Shown piece by piece: positions 37,582 to 49,541 of a stretch of DNA of 64,000 nt. The stretch's first letter is position 1. Each line of letters opens with the position of its first letter. The notes under the pieces are model-generated. The model did no database searches. It was given only the letters and a program-made list of their open reading frames with translations, and was not told the origin of the DNA. The translations under genes and the position numbers were made by a program. Source of the stretch: Helicoverpa zea (lineage: Eukaryota; Arthropoda; Insecta; Lepidoptera; Noctuidae); the NCBI RefSeq assembly GCF_022581195.2, contig NC_061454.1:3720001-3784000 (forward strand). The letters are read 5' to 3'.

Positions 37582-37591
37582 CGTCCACGGC
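37491..37591 (-). CDS. NDAE1: NDAE1 first coding exon with short 5' UTR
   Basis: Acceptor CTTATCACCAG ends at 37592; ten untranslated bases precede ATG at 37581-37579. The 30 residues METRADDDEAPTDPAARKLT and following end DYTEQDFE plus a split Gly, matching the N-terminus preceding GHRAHTV in insect NDAE1 and the EKEELEGHR region of mammalian SLC4. Donor GAAG/GTAACG at 37490. The acceptor implies a non-coding exon further upstream on the minus strand. Confidence 0.85.
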
Positions 37592-37754
37592 CTGGTGATA
37601 AGGAAATTTACATCAAATACAGGTATAAAGAAAACTACGGCGGATCCAAAATGTATATTAAATAAAGGTAGATTTAAAGGAAATTCTCTGCCAATGCGTA
37701 GCATCAGGGTCTATAGAAAAATCCATTTGAGACTTGTGAAGCGAACTTGCAGGC

Positions 37755-37890
37755 GCTGCGGGATTGTTCGAAAGGGTTACCGTGGCTCAAGAACATAAAG
37801 GGCTTACGAAGGAACATGATGGGTTTTAGTCAGTAAGAGTCTGACACTCCCTCACGCTGCTAACCCACAGCGGGGTCATTTGATGATTTT
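37755..37890 (+). repeat. R1-like LINE 3' tail
   Basis: GGGATTGTTCGAAAGGGTTA, then TTTAGTCAGTAAGAGTCTGA and CACTCCCTCACGCTGCTAAC. The TTAGTCAGTAAGAGTCTGAC part also occurs in reverse complement in the 3' region of the reverse-transcriptase-bearing LINE at 55273-57258. Confidence 0.65.
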
Positions 37891-38509
37891 TTCTTCGAAA
37901 AAGAAGAAGTTTCGTGACGACTATACTTCGAAGCATAAGCGAGCCTAGTCGAAGTTTTTCTATGTTACTCATATATCATTTTAAAATATAGGCAATCTGC
38001 AAAGTAGGCCAGGTGCTCACTATATTTCATACTAGGTACCAACTTCAAGGTTTCCAAGTTACTTATATTAGTTTTCACATTATTACGTGTAAACTAAAAT
38101 TATAGAGTGACAACTGCTTAAGCAGTAATGGAAAGGTAATCCTATAATTAGCATGTTTCAGTCAATTCCCAAGAAACTAATTGAATCAACGGACTGAGTA
38201 CACACATACACGAATTTTACCACCCACACACACCTGTGCTTTCGTGTGTTACACACTTAGCTCTTTGACAAACACACACACCTTTTCATGGTTTCCTTTT
38301 AAGAGGATTTCAGGCGTGATGAATCGCTTATATCCCCCATAGAACGTTGAGCAAATATCTCATTTAGCTGTTAAATATTTTCCCTTAACTTATCAAGGAT
38401 TTTCTTAACACAATGTAATTCAATTATTTTCATCGATTTATCGGTTAAAAGTGGTGCGTTGGTTATATTCCCTGGCTCTGATCCTGAATAACATATTTTA
38501 TAAGTTTGA

Positions 38510-38716
38510 ATCTATACTAATATTATAAAGAGGAAAACTTTGTTCGTTTGTTTGTTTGGTTGTAATGGATAAACTCAAAAACTACTGGACCGATTTTAAA
38601 TATTCTTTCACCATTAGAAAGCTATATTATCTGCGAGTAACATAGGCTATATTTTCCCGGTGCGGGCAGTAGCTCCCACGGGACGCGGGTAAAACCGCGG
38701 GAAAACGGCTAGTACA
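38510..38716 (-). repeat. Dispersed LINE-tail repeat, copy 3
   Basis: Reverse complement of the 27144 family: TCTATACTAATATTATAAAG at the left and GGGACGCGGGTAAAACCGCG at the right. Confidence 0.65.
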
Positions 38717-39142
38717 AAATAAAATTGTAATAATATATGTATTTGTTAAACGGGTTGAATTCAAAATGTGTGCAATGAGGGCGCGTGTTATGAGCATAAC
38801 ATTCATTTGCGTTTCAAAACGATTTCCTCCATTGGAAAACAACAATGTTATACCAGAGTTCGTTTTACATAAAAGAACCATTTCAGTAACAGCATATTTT
38901 GTTTTCAAATTCTTATCCCAATAATATTTTGCGGCCTTGAAACTAAATCCACAATGTGGGTCCATCGCACGTGTACCGATTTTCATATGGATGAAACGTG
39001 TCAATTTAGCTTGGAAAGACTTTTTGCAATAAATACTTCATTCTTCTACGCTTTCTATATATTTATAGAGAGGGCACACTTTATAAGATAGAAAAAATAT
39101 GGACCCGGATTCTAAATTTTGGGCTAAGAATCGGAATAAAAA

Positions 39143-39332
39143 AAAGTCGTGGTGGCCTAGTGGGCAAAGAACCAACCTCTCAAGTTCATACTTCCTTAAA
39201 CTTAAAACCTCTCAAGTATGAGGGCGCGGGTTCGATTCCAGGTCAGGCAAGTACCAATGCAACTTTTCCAAGTTTGTATGTACTTTCAAAGTATATTATC
39301 TTAGACACCAATGACTGTGTTTTGGATTTAAA
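39143..39332 (+). repeat. SINE-A 5' half with an internal duplication
   Basis: A box TGGCCTAGTGG and B box GGTTCGATTCC are present. Between them the ACCTCTCAAGT word occurs twice about 33 bases apart, enlarging the A-to-B spacing. The body stops after ACACCAATGACTGTG. Confidence 0.75.
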
Positions 39333-39659
39333 TTGATATCAAATGGCGAGCGGATGGTTAATGTTAAGTGTTATATGTTTATGATTTTACAGTAATTAAT
39401 TATATAAACAACATCATCATTGATTGTCAACCTCAAATAAACAGCCCAACAATGCTATCAAACGAAGGACGAAAACACACTGGCACTTAAATTCGTAGAC
39501 TTAATACCTTGGAGCATTCTTACCATTGAAACTTGGAGTTAATGGAGTATTATTACTCAGTATTTAATTTATTTCAGTAGGTATTTTAATGAGTATATTC
39601 ACCCAGCAATATTCACCTGGTTATTCTACATGTTTTGAACAGTCGATATCATAAATCTT

Positions 39660-39862
39660 TAAATCTTATGCCAATATAATAAAGAGGAACCATTTGTTTG
39701 TTTGTATCCTAAAGACTCCAAAACTACTAAACCGATATGAAAAAATCTTTCATTGATGGAAAGCTACGCATTTTTCGAGTAACATTGGCACAGTTTTATG
39801 ACGGTGCAGGCAGTAGTTCCCACGGGACGCGGGTGAAACCATGGGAAAATGGCTAGTGTATC
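39660..39862 (-). repeat. Dispersed LINE-tail repeat, copy 4
   Basis: Diverged copy of the 27144 family: ATATAATAAAGAGGAACCAT at the left and CACGGGACGCGGGTGAAACC at the right. Confidence 0.6.
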
Positions 39863-40984
39863 TTAAAAGGAATTTCTGTCTATAATCTGTATCTAAATTA
39901 GTAGTCGTCCGTGGGTTTTAAATATATTATTTAATAAGAAGGAATTTATGTAAAAGCTAAATGCTCTCTAAAGACGACGAAAACCAAAGTAAACAGTCTT
40001 CAATAAAATGTTGATTACGAAAAGACGTAAAAAATATCCGACTTCGTGTAATACAAATTACTTGTGCTAAATTATAGCGTTCAAGTCTGTACTGTGTTAT
40101 TTTCAATTTGTCTTGAAAAACATTAAAAGGAACCCTCTAAGCTGATTGTGGTGACAATACAAGACAATTTTTAGAGTGTGCGGTGAATTCGTTGGCTTTT
40201 TCGGTAAAACAAAATGTTAGATTAATTTATTGTGGTTGAATTGTACTCGTATTTACTGATTTTACTTTAGTTTAATTATCACAGGTAGCAATAAAATTAA
40301 ACATTTGGAGTACCTACGTAGGTACTCAAAACACATATTAGGCTTATGGAAATAGACTTATCAAATATTTACTGTAGGAATTCTAATCTAGGTATATGTC
40401 TACATAAATTCTCAAAATTGGTAATTTTAATGAGACTTTGATGTCTCTTTATTGCTCTTCTAGTCTTCTAGTCTTCATGATAATGTGTCAAAATAATTAC
40501 CATTCCTGTTGTTTTTATTTTTAAACGCTATTTTATAATACTGTTTGAGCTCATGTTAAGGTACCCAATCCCAATGGGCTCAGCAATAATTGACTAGATA
40601 GTATAACGTGTTATAATACAGTTTTTATTACATTTACAATACCGGTGTTTTCTTTTACACTTATTCCCTCACTTTCGCGTTTATTTCACTTAGTAACAAA
40701 ATTGCGTTTTCCCGTGTGGGCGGGAAACTAACGACTGCGGGTATCTTAATATGAATATATAGCTGGGTTCAACGATAGGGCGCTATAATTATTATGATAA
40801 ACCAGTTATTATGGTATAACCTTTTTATATACTGAAGTAAGGTTTCATAGTAGCTTTTATTAAAGTTTTTTTTCTTTTAGTGTTCACGGTTGATGGCTTA
40901 AGGTTATGGCACATTAAGTTTATAAGTTGTCATTCAATTTAGAGCATTAAATCGTGTATATTATAATATATTTCGTAATGTCAA

Positions 40985-41335
40985 TATGAAGAAGCCAACG
41001 GCGAGCAGTCAGCGCGCTTGCCGCTTCCACACAACTCGACTCGCCGCTCGCGTGCTGCAAGCGAGCGGACCTCATGCGTACACGTGCTAATTGCGCGCCG
41101 ACTCCGAGCCGGCAGCGAAACAACGTCATTACGTCGTGTTCAATCATAACATCAATCATAATCGTCTTAAAATAATATTGAGTTTGCGGTGACAGCAAGC
41201 TTACACCTCGCGGCCGGCGCGCGGCCGGCGCGCCGACGGCGAGCGGACAGCGCGTGGTTGGCGCGCTGGCAACTAGCCGTAGTCTAAATTCGAGGCGATG
41301 CCGTGCTGCAGCCGTGCTGTTGCGGTGCTGCTATA
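40985..41335 (-). promoter_or_regulatory. CpG-dense block, possible NDAE1 promoter and non-coding exon 1
   Basis: A sharp island of GC and CpG in AT-rich DNA, including CGCGGCCGGCGCGCGGCCGG at 41209-41228 and repeated GGCGAGCG words. On the minus strand a good splice donor follows the block (GAGGT/GTAAGC, donor at 41204-41203). The NDAE1 first coding exon at 37591 has an acceptor in front of its ATG, so a spliced 5' UTR exon upstream is required. Promoter and exon assignments are inference; the block could serve a divergent + strand gene instead. Confidence 0.4.
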
Positions 41336-41884
41336 ATGTGCCACAAGATTTATTCAGATTTATATGGTTACTAGAAGTAGGTATGAATGTATTCAGGTAT
41401 CAAGATGATGCTAATATCGAGGCAGTCTTTTGTTTTATTTATACATTCTTGGGTGTCTTGGATGGATAGTATAAATAATATTATATTTGGTTGTTTGAGA
41501 CCCGGTTATGGCTGAAATAATCACACCAATATTTTTATTTATGAACTTTATTTGCATTTGAGATAATGCAATGCAGATGATGATTTTCAACATAGGATTT
41601 TTAGGGTTCCACGCAAATTCGACTAGCACTTGGCCGGTTGTTTAATTATATGCTATTCCATCTTATCCTGTCAGCCAATTAATAGATGTGGAATGTACTC
41701 CAAGCACCTCTAATCAACACTGAAACGTGTCGTCAAAACGTATCAATCGTGTGATATATTGTATCTTATCGAGCAACCATCCAATTTGCATGTAATCGGA
41801 GTTCACACGCGATCGTCACGGCATACATACCCACGTCAGGCTATAAACATGGAGAAGGAAATGACTAGCAGAGGTGCCATAACG

Positions 41885-42035
41885 GGCTGCGGGATTGTTC
41901 GAAAGAGTTACCGCGGCCCAGATACATAAAAGGCCTACGAAGGAACACGATCGATTTTTAGTCAGTAAAAGACTGACACTCCCTCACCGCTGCTAACCCA
42001 CAGCGGGAGGGGTCTTTTGATGATTTCTCATCAGA
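41885..42035 (+). repeat. R1-like LINE 3' tail
   Basis: CTGCGGGATTGTTCGAAAGA, then TTTAGTCAGTAAAAGACTGA and GCTGCTAACCCACAGCGGGA. Same family as 37755-37890, with an A-rich end near 42031. Confidence 0.65.
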
Positions 42036-44710
42036 AAAAAAACCCTAACGGAAAATCGCCTTATAAAGTAGCACGCCAAAATGCAAGTGAGCGGGGGACG
42101 AGGAACGTTACTGTTTTCGTCCTTATATGCCTTCGTTTAACCCTACCATGTTTTTATAATCCCAAAAATCGTTGCCAGGTACCTCAAAGAACCCGAACGA
42201 CTCGATAATTCACTCGTAACCGATCGTTTTGGTTATGCCCACCGTACGAATTTGACCTAAAAGAAGGCGCCTGACCTACCTGCATTATGGTAACTCCGTT
42301 TATCGTTTCTTACTCCGTGGCCTACAATAATGGGTACAACTAGAGTGGGTATATTCAGTAGATTAAGTTCGTACAACGATTGGAAATATCTACGATTAGA
42401 TAAGTGCAATTGCCGACGGGAACGGTTAAAGACCGGGTAAGGCTTGAGCGACTTGGTGCGATAAGGAGAGGAAATTAAAAATGTCTGCGTGCTCACACTT
42501 AATCCAGTGGAAAATAAATAAACAGTGCTTGTGAATGTTGTGAATATATTTTTTTTCCACACAGTTTTGTTATTGTAACGACAAGCATTAATAAACTGAT
42601 TTAGTAATGTTATGACGAAACTTTTTGTCGTTCATGAACACTTCGTGAGTCGCTGCATAGTAACCAGATGATATCATCGAGTGGTGGAGAAGTGTGGACA
42701 AATGCGCGTAATTGTGCTCGGAATTTAGCTGCGGACCGTCATTGAATTTTGTGAGAGTTGTACACTTTGTTTTCGTGTATCTGTAGTATTTTCATTATGT
42801 GGAGTTAACCTTATATCCTGGTCTGTGTATTGCTAAGCGAATGGGTGCTTAACAAACAACCAATCTGTTGATTACTGATTGTATTTACATAATTAAATCG
42901 TTCTAGTATCGATTTGAAACTGTGTTACTATTTGAAATGATTATACAGGTACGAGTAGTACCTACAAAATGTTACAAATTGTCACGCAACGTTTACTACT
43001 TAATAGTGCTTTAGGGAAAAGTTTGTCGAGTCTCTTGGGTAGAATAAATAATCTTCTGAATTGACTGAAAAACCTTTGTCAAGGCTTGTAACCAGTCTAT
43101 AGGCTGACAAGATGATGGATGAAAGCTAAAATTGATTTACTAGTGGAATTTTTGTGTAGGCAAAAATTATTAAAATAGATGTAGGGTCTATGGGACTATT
43201 CAAAAGATATTGGAAGCCTAGTACGCGGAGGGCTTAAAAAGGATCATGTCTTGGGTCATCGGTCATGGTCAATAAAAGTTGTGATTCTTCCATCCACTTT
43301 ACCCACTAGGGGAAGAGTCATAAATAAAAATAAAAAGAAAATTACGATCAATAAATATTTATTAAATGTCTGGCATTGGCTTATTCAAATAACATAGTAG
43401 GTAATTTATATTCTTGTTTTAAAAAACTATCAGTACTATACATCAGTCTGATATCAATGAACTATCGCGTGATTAATATTAATTAATATTCGACTAAATT
43501 TAGGATATAAAAAACTATTATTCTATGCTAATGCAGCATAAGACAATACTAGGAGTAATTTCTCATGATTAATCACATTAGCATTTTTCTTAGATAATCG
43601 CAATAGGCTGTTTGTATGCTGTGATGGTAATGCTAATTTATCTTTGTTAGTACCCATATTTTACCAAGCTAGGGATTAGGATTTACAGATAGAATACTAA
43701 AAACGAACTTATTAAATTCGAATTCCAGTGAAAGAAATGTATGATTTTAATACAATTATATCTGATGAAACAGTTACAGGTATAAATAAAACATACAATA
43801 ATGTTTGTTAGATATTAACTTAACAAAATCATTTTACCATTTCATGGTCCGAAAAAATATAATACGATTGTAGATATTCTTCAAACGTATCTATATTTAA
43901 TTAAGTAAGTGAAAACGATAAAGAAATAAACGGATACAATTAAAAATAAGCATAAAGGTCAGTTGGCCTGAGGTAATTAAATATTTAAGCCAAAAGGTAC
44001 ATTCGTGGGCCGTAAATTGTATCTTTTTTTAGCCACCAGCCGCCATAATTGTACTGTGTGCCTTTCTTTTTTAATTATCGTTTTTAAAGCAGGATCTTCT
44101 TCGTTAATTTAAGTTATGAAGTCTCGGTTTGTTTGTTTCAGATGAGATTGTTTAATTGCATTTTTGTTTTAAAAATAAGACAGAAATGTTAACTGTACAG
44201 TTCTGGGGTTTAAATTCCAGAAAACTTTGTATTACAATCCTCTTGTCATGTTTCTAGGGGCATTTAGAGGTGGTCAAATGTACCAAATAAAACCCAAAAA
44301 AAAATCAAGAATCTTCGCCAAGAATATACATATTTATTTGCTTATCTATTCGTTAAAAAAATATTCGTTAAAACTGTCACGGTAGTTTAAGCGCCATTCT
44401 CAGGAAAAGACACGATTTATATTAAGTTTTGTAGTATCTCGTTCCAAAGACTGTTATTTAAAAAAATATATCAACATCAATTTTTTAATGAATACTGGCA
44501 GTAATAGAAGTGAGTTAAGAAGTATTGAAGCATACACATAGTTCAAACATATTCCCAACTAAATCTACCATCGACGATCAAAACAAGTGAACGAACAAAA
44601 AAATAAAAATAAATGTAGTTACACACGTGCGGCCAGCACACAATGCAGGCTAGCTTCATTAATTTAATCCGCCGTTCGCCACTGAGCTTAATACATAACA
44701 TACGTCACTA
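42036..44710. other. Intergenic stretch, nothing identified
   Basis: AT-rich. ORFs of up to 101 codons here look random in composition and lack splice context. No repeat family shared with the rest of the window was recognised. Confidence 0.3.
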
Positions 44711-44894
44711 AAGGTGCGTCTACACACGGTGCAAGTAGCTTGCGCATGTTGAGGCTCATGCGCAGGTTGCATGCATTTTAAAAACGTGCGGGCCTAGCGA
44801 CTCGCGCATGTACCAAAGCAAGACCCGCGTGCGCGCGGGTCGTTTGCGCATATTAACTTGCTCCAGCTACATGCACCGTGTAGAAGCACCCTTA
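44711..44894. mobile_element. MITE with 9-bp target duplication (hAT-like)
   Basis: Left end AAGGTGCGTCTACACACGGT pairs with right end GTGTAGAAGCACCCTTA; inner GCAAGTAGC pairs with GCTACATGC. Direct repeats ACGTCACTA lie at 44702-44710 and 44895-44903. The interior is rich in GCGCA words and includes a GACCCGCGTGCGCGCGGGTC palindrome. hAT affiliation rests on duplication length only. Confidence 0.6.
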
Positions 44895-44903
44895 ACGTCA
44901 CTA

Positions 44904-45130
44904 TAGTTCGGCCATTCAGAGAATGCGTTCCTGACACGTCGCGATTGAACTGACGACGTAACTTTGCAATGGCGTTGCAGTTACGATAAAAATATTTTTG
45001 CTGGTTGTTTACCGTTTTAACAATTGAGGAGCATTAAAACAACATTATTATATCAATAATCAATGAATGTAGTTACGTCGTCAGTTCAATCGCGACGTGT
45101 CAGGAACGCATTCTCTGAATGGCCGAACTA
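44904..45130 (+). mobile_element. 227-bp TA-duplicating MITE, copy 3
   Basis: Same orientation and inner-junction type as copy 1. TA flanks at 44902-44903 and 45131-45132. It sits inside the right-hand target duplication of the neighbouring MITE, so it arrived later. Confidence 0.9.
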
Positions 45131-47009
45131 TAATATGATTACTCGATAGTCTGTCATTAACTTTATTCCCTTTCACAGTAACTTTTTTATGCTCTTTTCA
45201 CATTTTAAACTGATTGAATGAGTTCAGGATTTTATAGTTCCGGAAGGTAGTTTTTTTATGTGAAAGTTTCTATTGTGAATTCTAATTAAATTGATTTAAG
45301 GTTTGGTTTGCCTTTTTCGTCAATTTTGAAAGAGTTTCTATCGTTAGTTTACGGCTTAAGGGGAATTTTTGGGAACTCTATTTATTAGGTTTGAAGTTAA
45401 TAAGACTCTAATATTTTGAAAATATCTCTGTTTGTTTGTTACGTGTTGAATATAAAACATCTGAACCTTCGCAACATAAACTAAAAATAAGATCTTGAAG
45501 ACAGTTATATTTTACTACATAATATGTGAATGTCTTCTCTCAGGGCGCGTTTAAAACCGCGTTAAAAATATACTTTACTCATATAAAAGCAGGAAACATA
45601 CCCAAGTACGACGCTAGTGAATTTTCCATCCCCAGCATTGTCCATTGTCCGTCCTGCTGTAAAGTCACGTTTCTATATATTGCTGAGCGTCCATTGTTCT
45701 GAACTAGTGTGAATGGTCGCGACTTTACCTAGCTATGTACTGTGTTGTGCTTAATTTCCTGAACGCGAATACTTTCTGTTTAGTACTGTAAATAATCGAG
45801 GTTCGCTCTTTTAAGTCTGTTTTAAAGTGTTCTGTAATTTGCTTGGGTTAAGTAGGGTCTGATAGTAATTACGAATAAAAATGAGTTTGAGAAAGTTGAA
45901 TAAAAAAATCTTGTTTTTGGGAAAATAAGAACAAAAATAGGACTTGAAAAGGGACCTGTAAGTTCTTAAAACTGATTGTTTTCTTTAATTGCGAAAATTT
46001 CGGAGACTAGTGATCCGATGAAATATATATTTCAGTGTTATACAGAACATTTATCAAGTAAGATTATCGCTGGATACTAATCTCGCTAAGAAGTTGTCAT
46101 GGGTAAAACTGCAGGAATAAGCTATTATGAGCACATAACTACGAACAAAATCATCTAGAAAACAATCTGTATATTTCTTGAGCTCAGAAAACATCATAAA
46201 GTTATGCTTGCACCAAAATTGACAGTGCGGATTTAGCTTTTTTGTCCCTGTGAAAGCTTAAACCCTCGTGCAGCGCCGCTTATTTTAGATCGAATAGCCG
46301 TTACACGTGTTTTAAAATACTTGCGTCTATAAAATGCTATCAATTTAGGCAAGTGAGTAATTATTTTTGCAATTAGAATTCCATTCTATTGTTTTTTGTG
46401 TTATTTATATTGGTGTCTTGGGTAGGGAAAGAATAAAATGTATGATCTCGAGAAAATTATAGGCTTCTTTCGGTTCCTGAAGCTTTTATATGGAATCGCG
46501 GGTGAGACTACAGGAAAAGGCTAGGCAGATGATGAATTGACACCAAATGGAAAACCGATGAGGCTAATATTTTCTTTATAGTTTAAAATCCTCATAGAAA
46601 TACAAAAGAAATGATATAACACCAATCCAATTTTCAGCCGTCATCTCAATCTCTGTAAGTGTGAACGATCGATATAAAGAGCGGTTCTTTACGAAGACCG
46701 GAAAGCCATTAAATATTTGAAGAGGTTCTTCAAATGTGCTATAAGTAGGTTTCAGCCACTCTATGTAAGTTGCCATCTAAGAGCATTCAACCAACTGGAG
46801 ACGCCATTTCTGTATTTCCTTTGGCAAAGGTACGAGACCGCTGGTCATATTCGTATGTACTTACGTGTGTGCGTTAAGTTTAAGTATGTTTTGTCAACTT
46901 TGCTGTCTGCGTGCGAACGTTGTGATCAAAAATACATGAGCGAGCTATCAATATTTATTGTCCTGCCTTGCTCATATTTATTTATCGGAGTTCATCAAAT
47001 ATTGTCGCT
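45131..47009. other. Intergenic stretch, no gene recognised
   Basis: AT-rich. A TATAAAAG box-like word at about 45585 is followed by the GC-richer stretch 45600-45730, but there is no ORF downstream to attach it to. ORFs at 46576-47013 overlap each other in opposite strands and are not protein-like. Confidence 0.3.
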
Positions 47010-47115
47010 ATGATTACAGTGGGAGGAAGTGTCGGACTTTCATTTACTAAAACCCACCTTTGTTCTTTCTGGAGCATTTTGTGTAACTCGGCCACGGTAA
47101 CTCTTTCGAACAATA
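47010..47115 (-). repeat. R1-like LINE 3' tail, decayed
   Basis: Reverse complement of 37755-37890 with many changes: GGAAGTGTCGGACTTTCATT, AAACCCACCTTTGTTCTTTC, then CGGCCACGGTAACTCTTTCG and AACAATACTGCA. Confidence 0.5.
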
Positions 47116-47160
47116 CTGCAACTTTTACGTTGATCCCTGCGCCTATGGCAAACATACTTA

Positions 47161-47387
47161 TAGTTCGGCCATTCAGAGAATGCGTTCCTGACACGTCGCG
47201 ATTGAACTGACGACGTAACTTTGCAATGGCGTTGCAGTTACGATAAAAATATTTTTGCTGGTTGTTTACCGTTTTAACAATTGAGGAGCATTAAAACAAC
47301 ATTATTATATCAATAATCAATGAATGTTATTACGTCGTCAGTTCAATCGCGACGTGTCAGGAACGCATTCTCTGAATGGCCGAACTA
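47161..47387 (+). mobile_element. 227-bp TA-duplicating MITE, copy 4
   Basis: Plus orientation, TA flanks at 47159-47160 and 47388-47389. It carries the TTATTACG inner junction, as copy 2 does. Confidence 0.9.
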
Positions 47388-47740
47388 TAATGTATGTTCG
47401 ATTTCTGCTTGTGGCGGCTCCTGCTATTTTAATGCTCTAAGATTATCATGCTCTTTAATTTTCTTCAAGTTATATAGTTGATGCCAGAATTAGACGATGA
47501 AACTTGAAGCTTTGAGCGTTAGAGAGCGCATATAAGTAATTTCTTTTTGAAATAAAGACTATCTCGTTAGCTTTTGCTATTTAAAAGCTGAGGAGAATTC
47601 TGAGTTTAGCTTGTTAGTTTTCCCTCCCACATCGGTTTAACTTCATTCAGAGTTGTTTTTTTTCTGTTCTATGTTTACCTTTAGTCTATTTTTATGCTTA
47701 TCTTTAATATTTTGAATATGCCAAGCAATAATACAGGACT

Positions 47741-48052
47741 GTGACTCTTAGCAAGGCCTATCTCCCACAGTTACATAATAAATATTTAATACATAATAAA
47801 AACTTTTGGAGTCTTGCTAGTGTCCGGCCATTTGGACAAAATAATCCAAATGATTTTTATCCATCTACAATCATTAGGTTTTTTGTAAAAACACCAACTA
47901 GAAAATTAACTTCGAACAGAATCAAAATCACTGCTTTGGCGCAAGAATCTCTAAGTACCTACCCCGATATGCTTTACCAGCAGCTTCCCAAGTTACCGGT
48001 TATTTTGAACCATACGAAACACAAGCAAGCATTCATAAATAACTTTAATTAA
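47741..48052 (+). other. Unrecognised 103-codon ORF
   Basis: Begins MTLSKAYLPQLHNKYLIHNK and ends HKQAFINNFN. The C-terminal half (SLSTYPDMLYQQLPKLPVIL) loosely resembles the end of some LINE ORF2 proteins, but no reverse-transcriptase motif is nearby. Could be a chance ORF. Confidence 0.2.
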
Positions 48053-48297
48053 ACAACAGCATTTAATATTCAGTATATACACAGGTATTGTTACAAGGTA
48101 GTCTAGATATTATAAAAGCAACTATGTAGTAGGTGATTTCCATAGATATTGGTAATTTGTATTCCTAGTTCCTAACAAATTGGTAATCCTCTATACCAAG
48201 ATCAATTGGTAGCCTCCTGTCATTCAAGGTTTAGTCCAATATAAACGGGTGGGTAAACTGCTTGGCATTTGTTTTCTACGTGGCAAATCATGCATAA

Positions 48298-48412
48298 CAG
48301 CGTTTTCACACCATTGTATCTTCCGGTCAGTTTTTCTGAGCCAGATTCTTATACGAGACGGGCAATGTCGATAGAATTATCGCTCTGTAAATCCACTAGT
48401 GTGAAAAGGCTG
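48298..48412. repeat. Short imperfect inverted-repeat element
   Basis: CAGCGTTTTCACACCATTG at the left pairs with CACTAGTGTGAAAAGGCTG at the right. The TTTTCACAC end resembles the element at 10018-10146, so both may belong to one old MITE family. No target duplication visible. Confidence 0.35.
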
Positions 48413-49511
48413 GTTAGAGGCGAACGAATGTTTTTTTTTTTATAAAAGTTTCGTGGCTACCAGTTTTTGTCTAGAAATTAATATATGCCAATATCATATT
48501 GATCCTGTATAGGTACAGAAATTGCTACAAAAAATATTGCGAATTTGAATAGCTTAGATCAACGGGTCCCAAAAGATGAGTAAAAAATATTTGTTCACTT
48601 GACGGAGTAGTTTCATCTTATCGCGAGGTACAACTAAGTAAACAGCTAGTTTAAAATAGTATAAAGATTATACTATTATAGTAAATATACGTAACCTTCA
48701 CGCCGAGAGCTAGTTCAATGCCGACTTGACGAGAGCCTCCATTGAACTCGCTCGGCCAAGCAGAAGGGCCACCACTAACTTAGATGACAGTCTGACTTGC
48801 GAAATAGAGGCCTAGGATACTACATACCTAGATTTGATACTGTGGGCGTGTTAAGCTAAAAATGTAAGCACTTAGAATTACAATAATTTGGAAGAATCTA
48901 TTTATTTTTGTTTTTTACTTGAAACTATGTAAGTACTGAGAAATGTTAAACTGTTTATAAATATTATGAAAAATTTAGGTTCAGTACATGTTTCATTTTT
49001 TTTTATTATTAGCAGCATATGAGTGCTTCTGTTAAATAGCATCCTCCAATAACCATTGTACACGCCCATTTTTAATGTCATAAAGTACAAAAAAAATAGC
49101 AAGCAGAAGAAGCAAGTGAAAAAGGTAGCAAGACTTTTCAATCATTTGAAAATCCCCCCGTCTTACGAGAGATGGTATCAGACCTAAACACACAGTTTTC
49201 CATCAATAACTTTTGCGTCCCTGGGTATGTAACTGTTTGTAATAATCCCGCAACCCTTAGTCCCCCCATCCCATAGACTCACACTCCAGTCTCTGGTGTG
49301 TGTCTTCTCACGTGACCATACCTCTTAACACTACAAGCCTGGTGATAAGACAAACAAAAAGTAACACCTTAACACTTAACGGTTGAACTCAGTTCCCAAA
49401 GTCGCCAAGTTAGTTCCTTCAAAGGGTTTCACAGTGCAAACTCACGGTACATGTAACTAGCACTTAACTAGTTATTGTTGTGTAATGAATATGTAACGAG
49501 ATAAGGCCAGG

Positions 49512-49541
49512 TAGATAGATAGATAGATAGATAGATAGATA
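49512..49541. repeat. TAGA tetranucleotide microsatellite
   Basis: About seven TAGA units. It abuts a probable LINE 3' end on the minus strand (49541-49660: TTTATTATGCACACC, GGGCGGTCTTATCGCTAAAA, GCGATCTCTTACAGACAACC), so it may be that element's simple-repeat tail. Confidence 0.8.

Noticed and set aside
40947..41469. ORFs in the CpG-dense block
   Set aside because: Open frames are expected by chance in GC-rich DNA; there is no recognisable protein and both strands are open.
45584..45870. TATAAAAG word followed by a GC-richer stretch, as a core promoter
   Set aside because: No coding exon or transcript start can be linked to it from sequence alone.
49512..49541. Short regular repeats considered as a CRISPR-like array
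   Set aside because: It is a simple TAGA microsatellite with no spacers.
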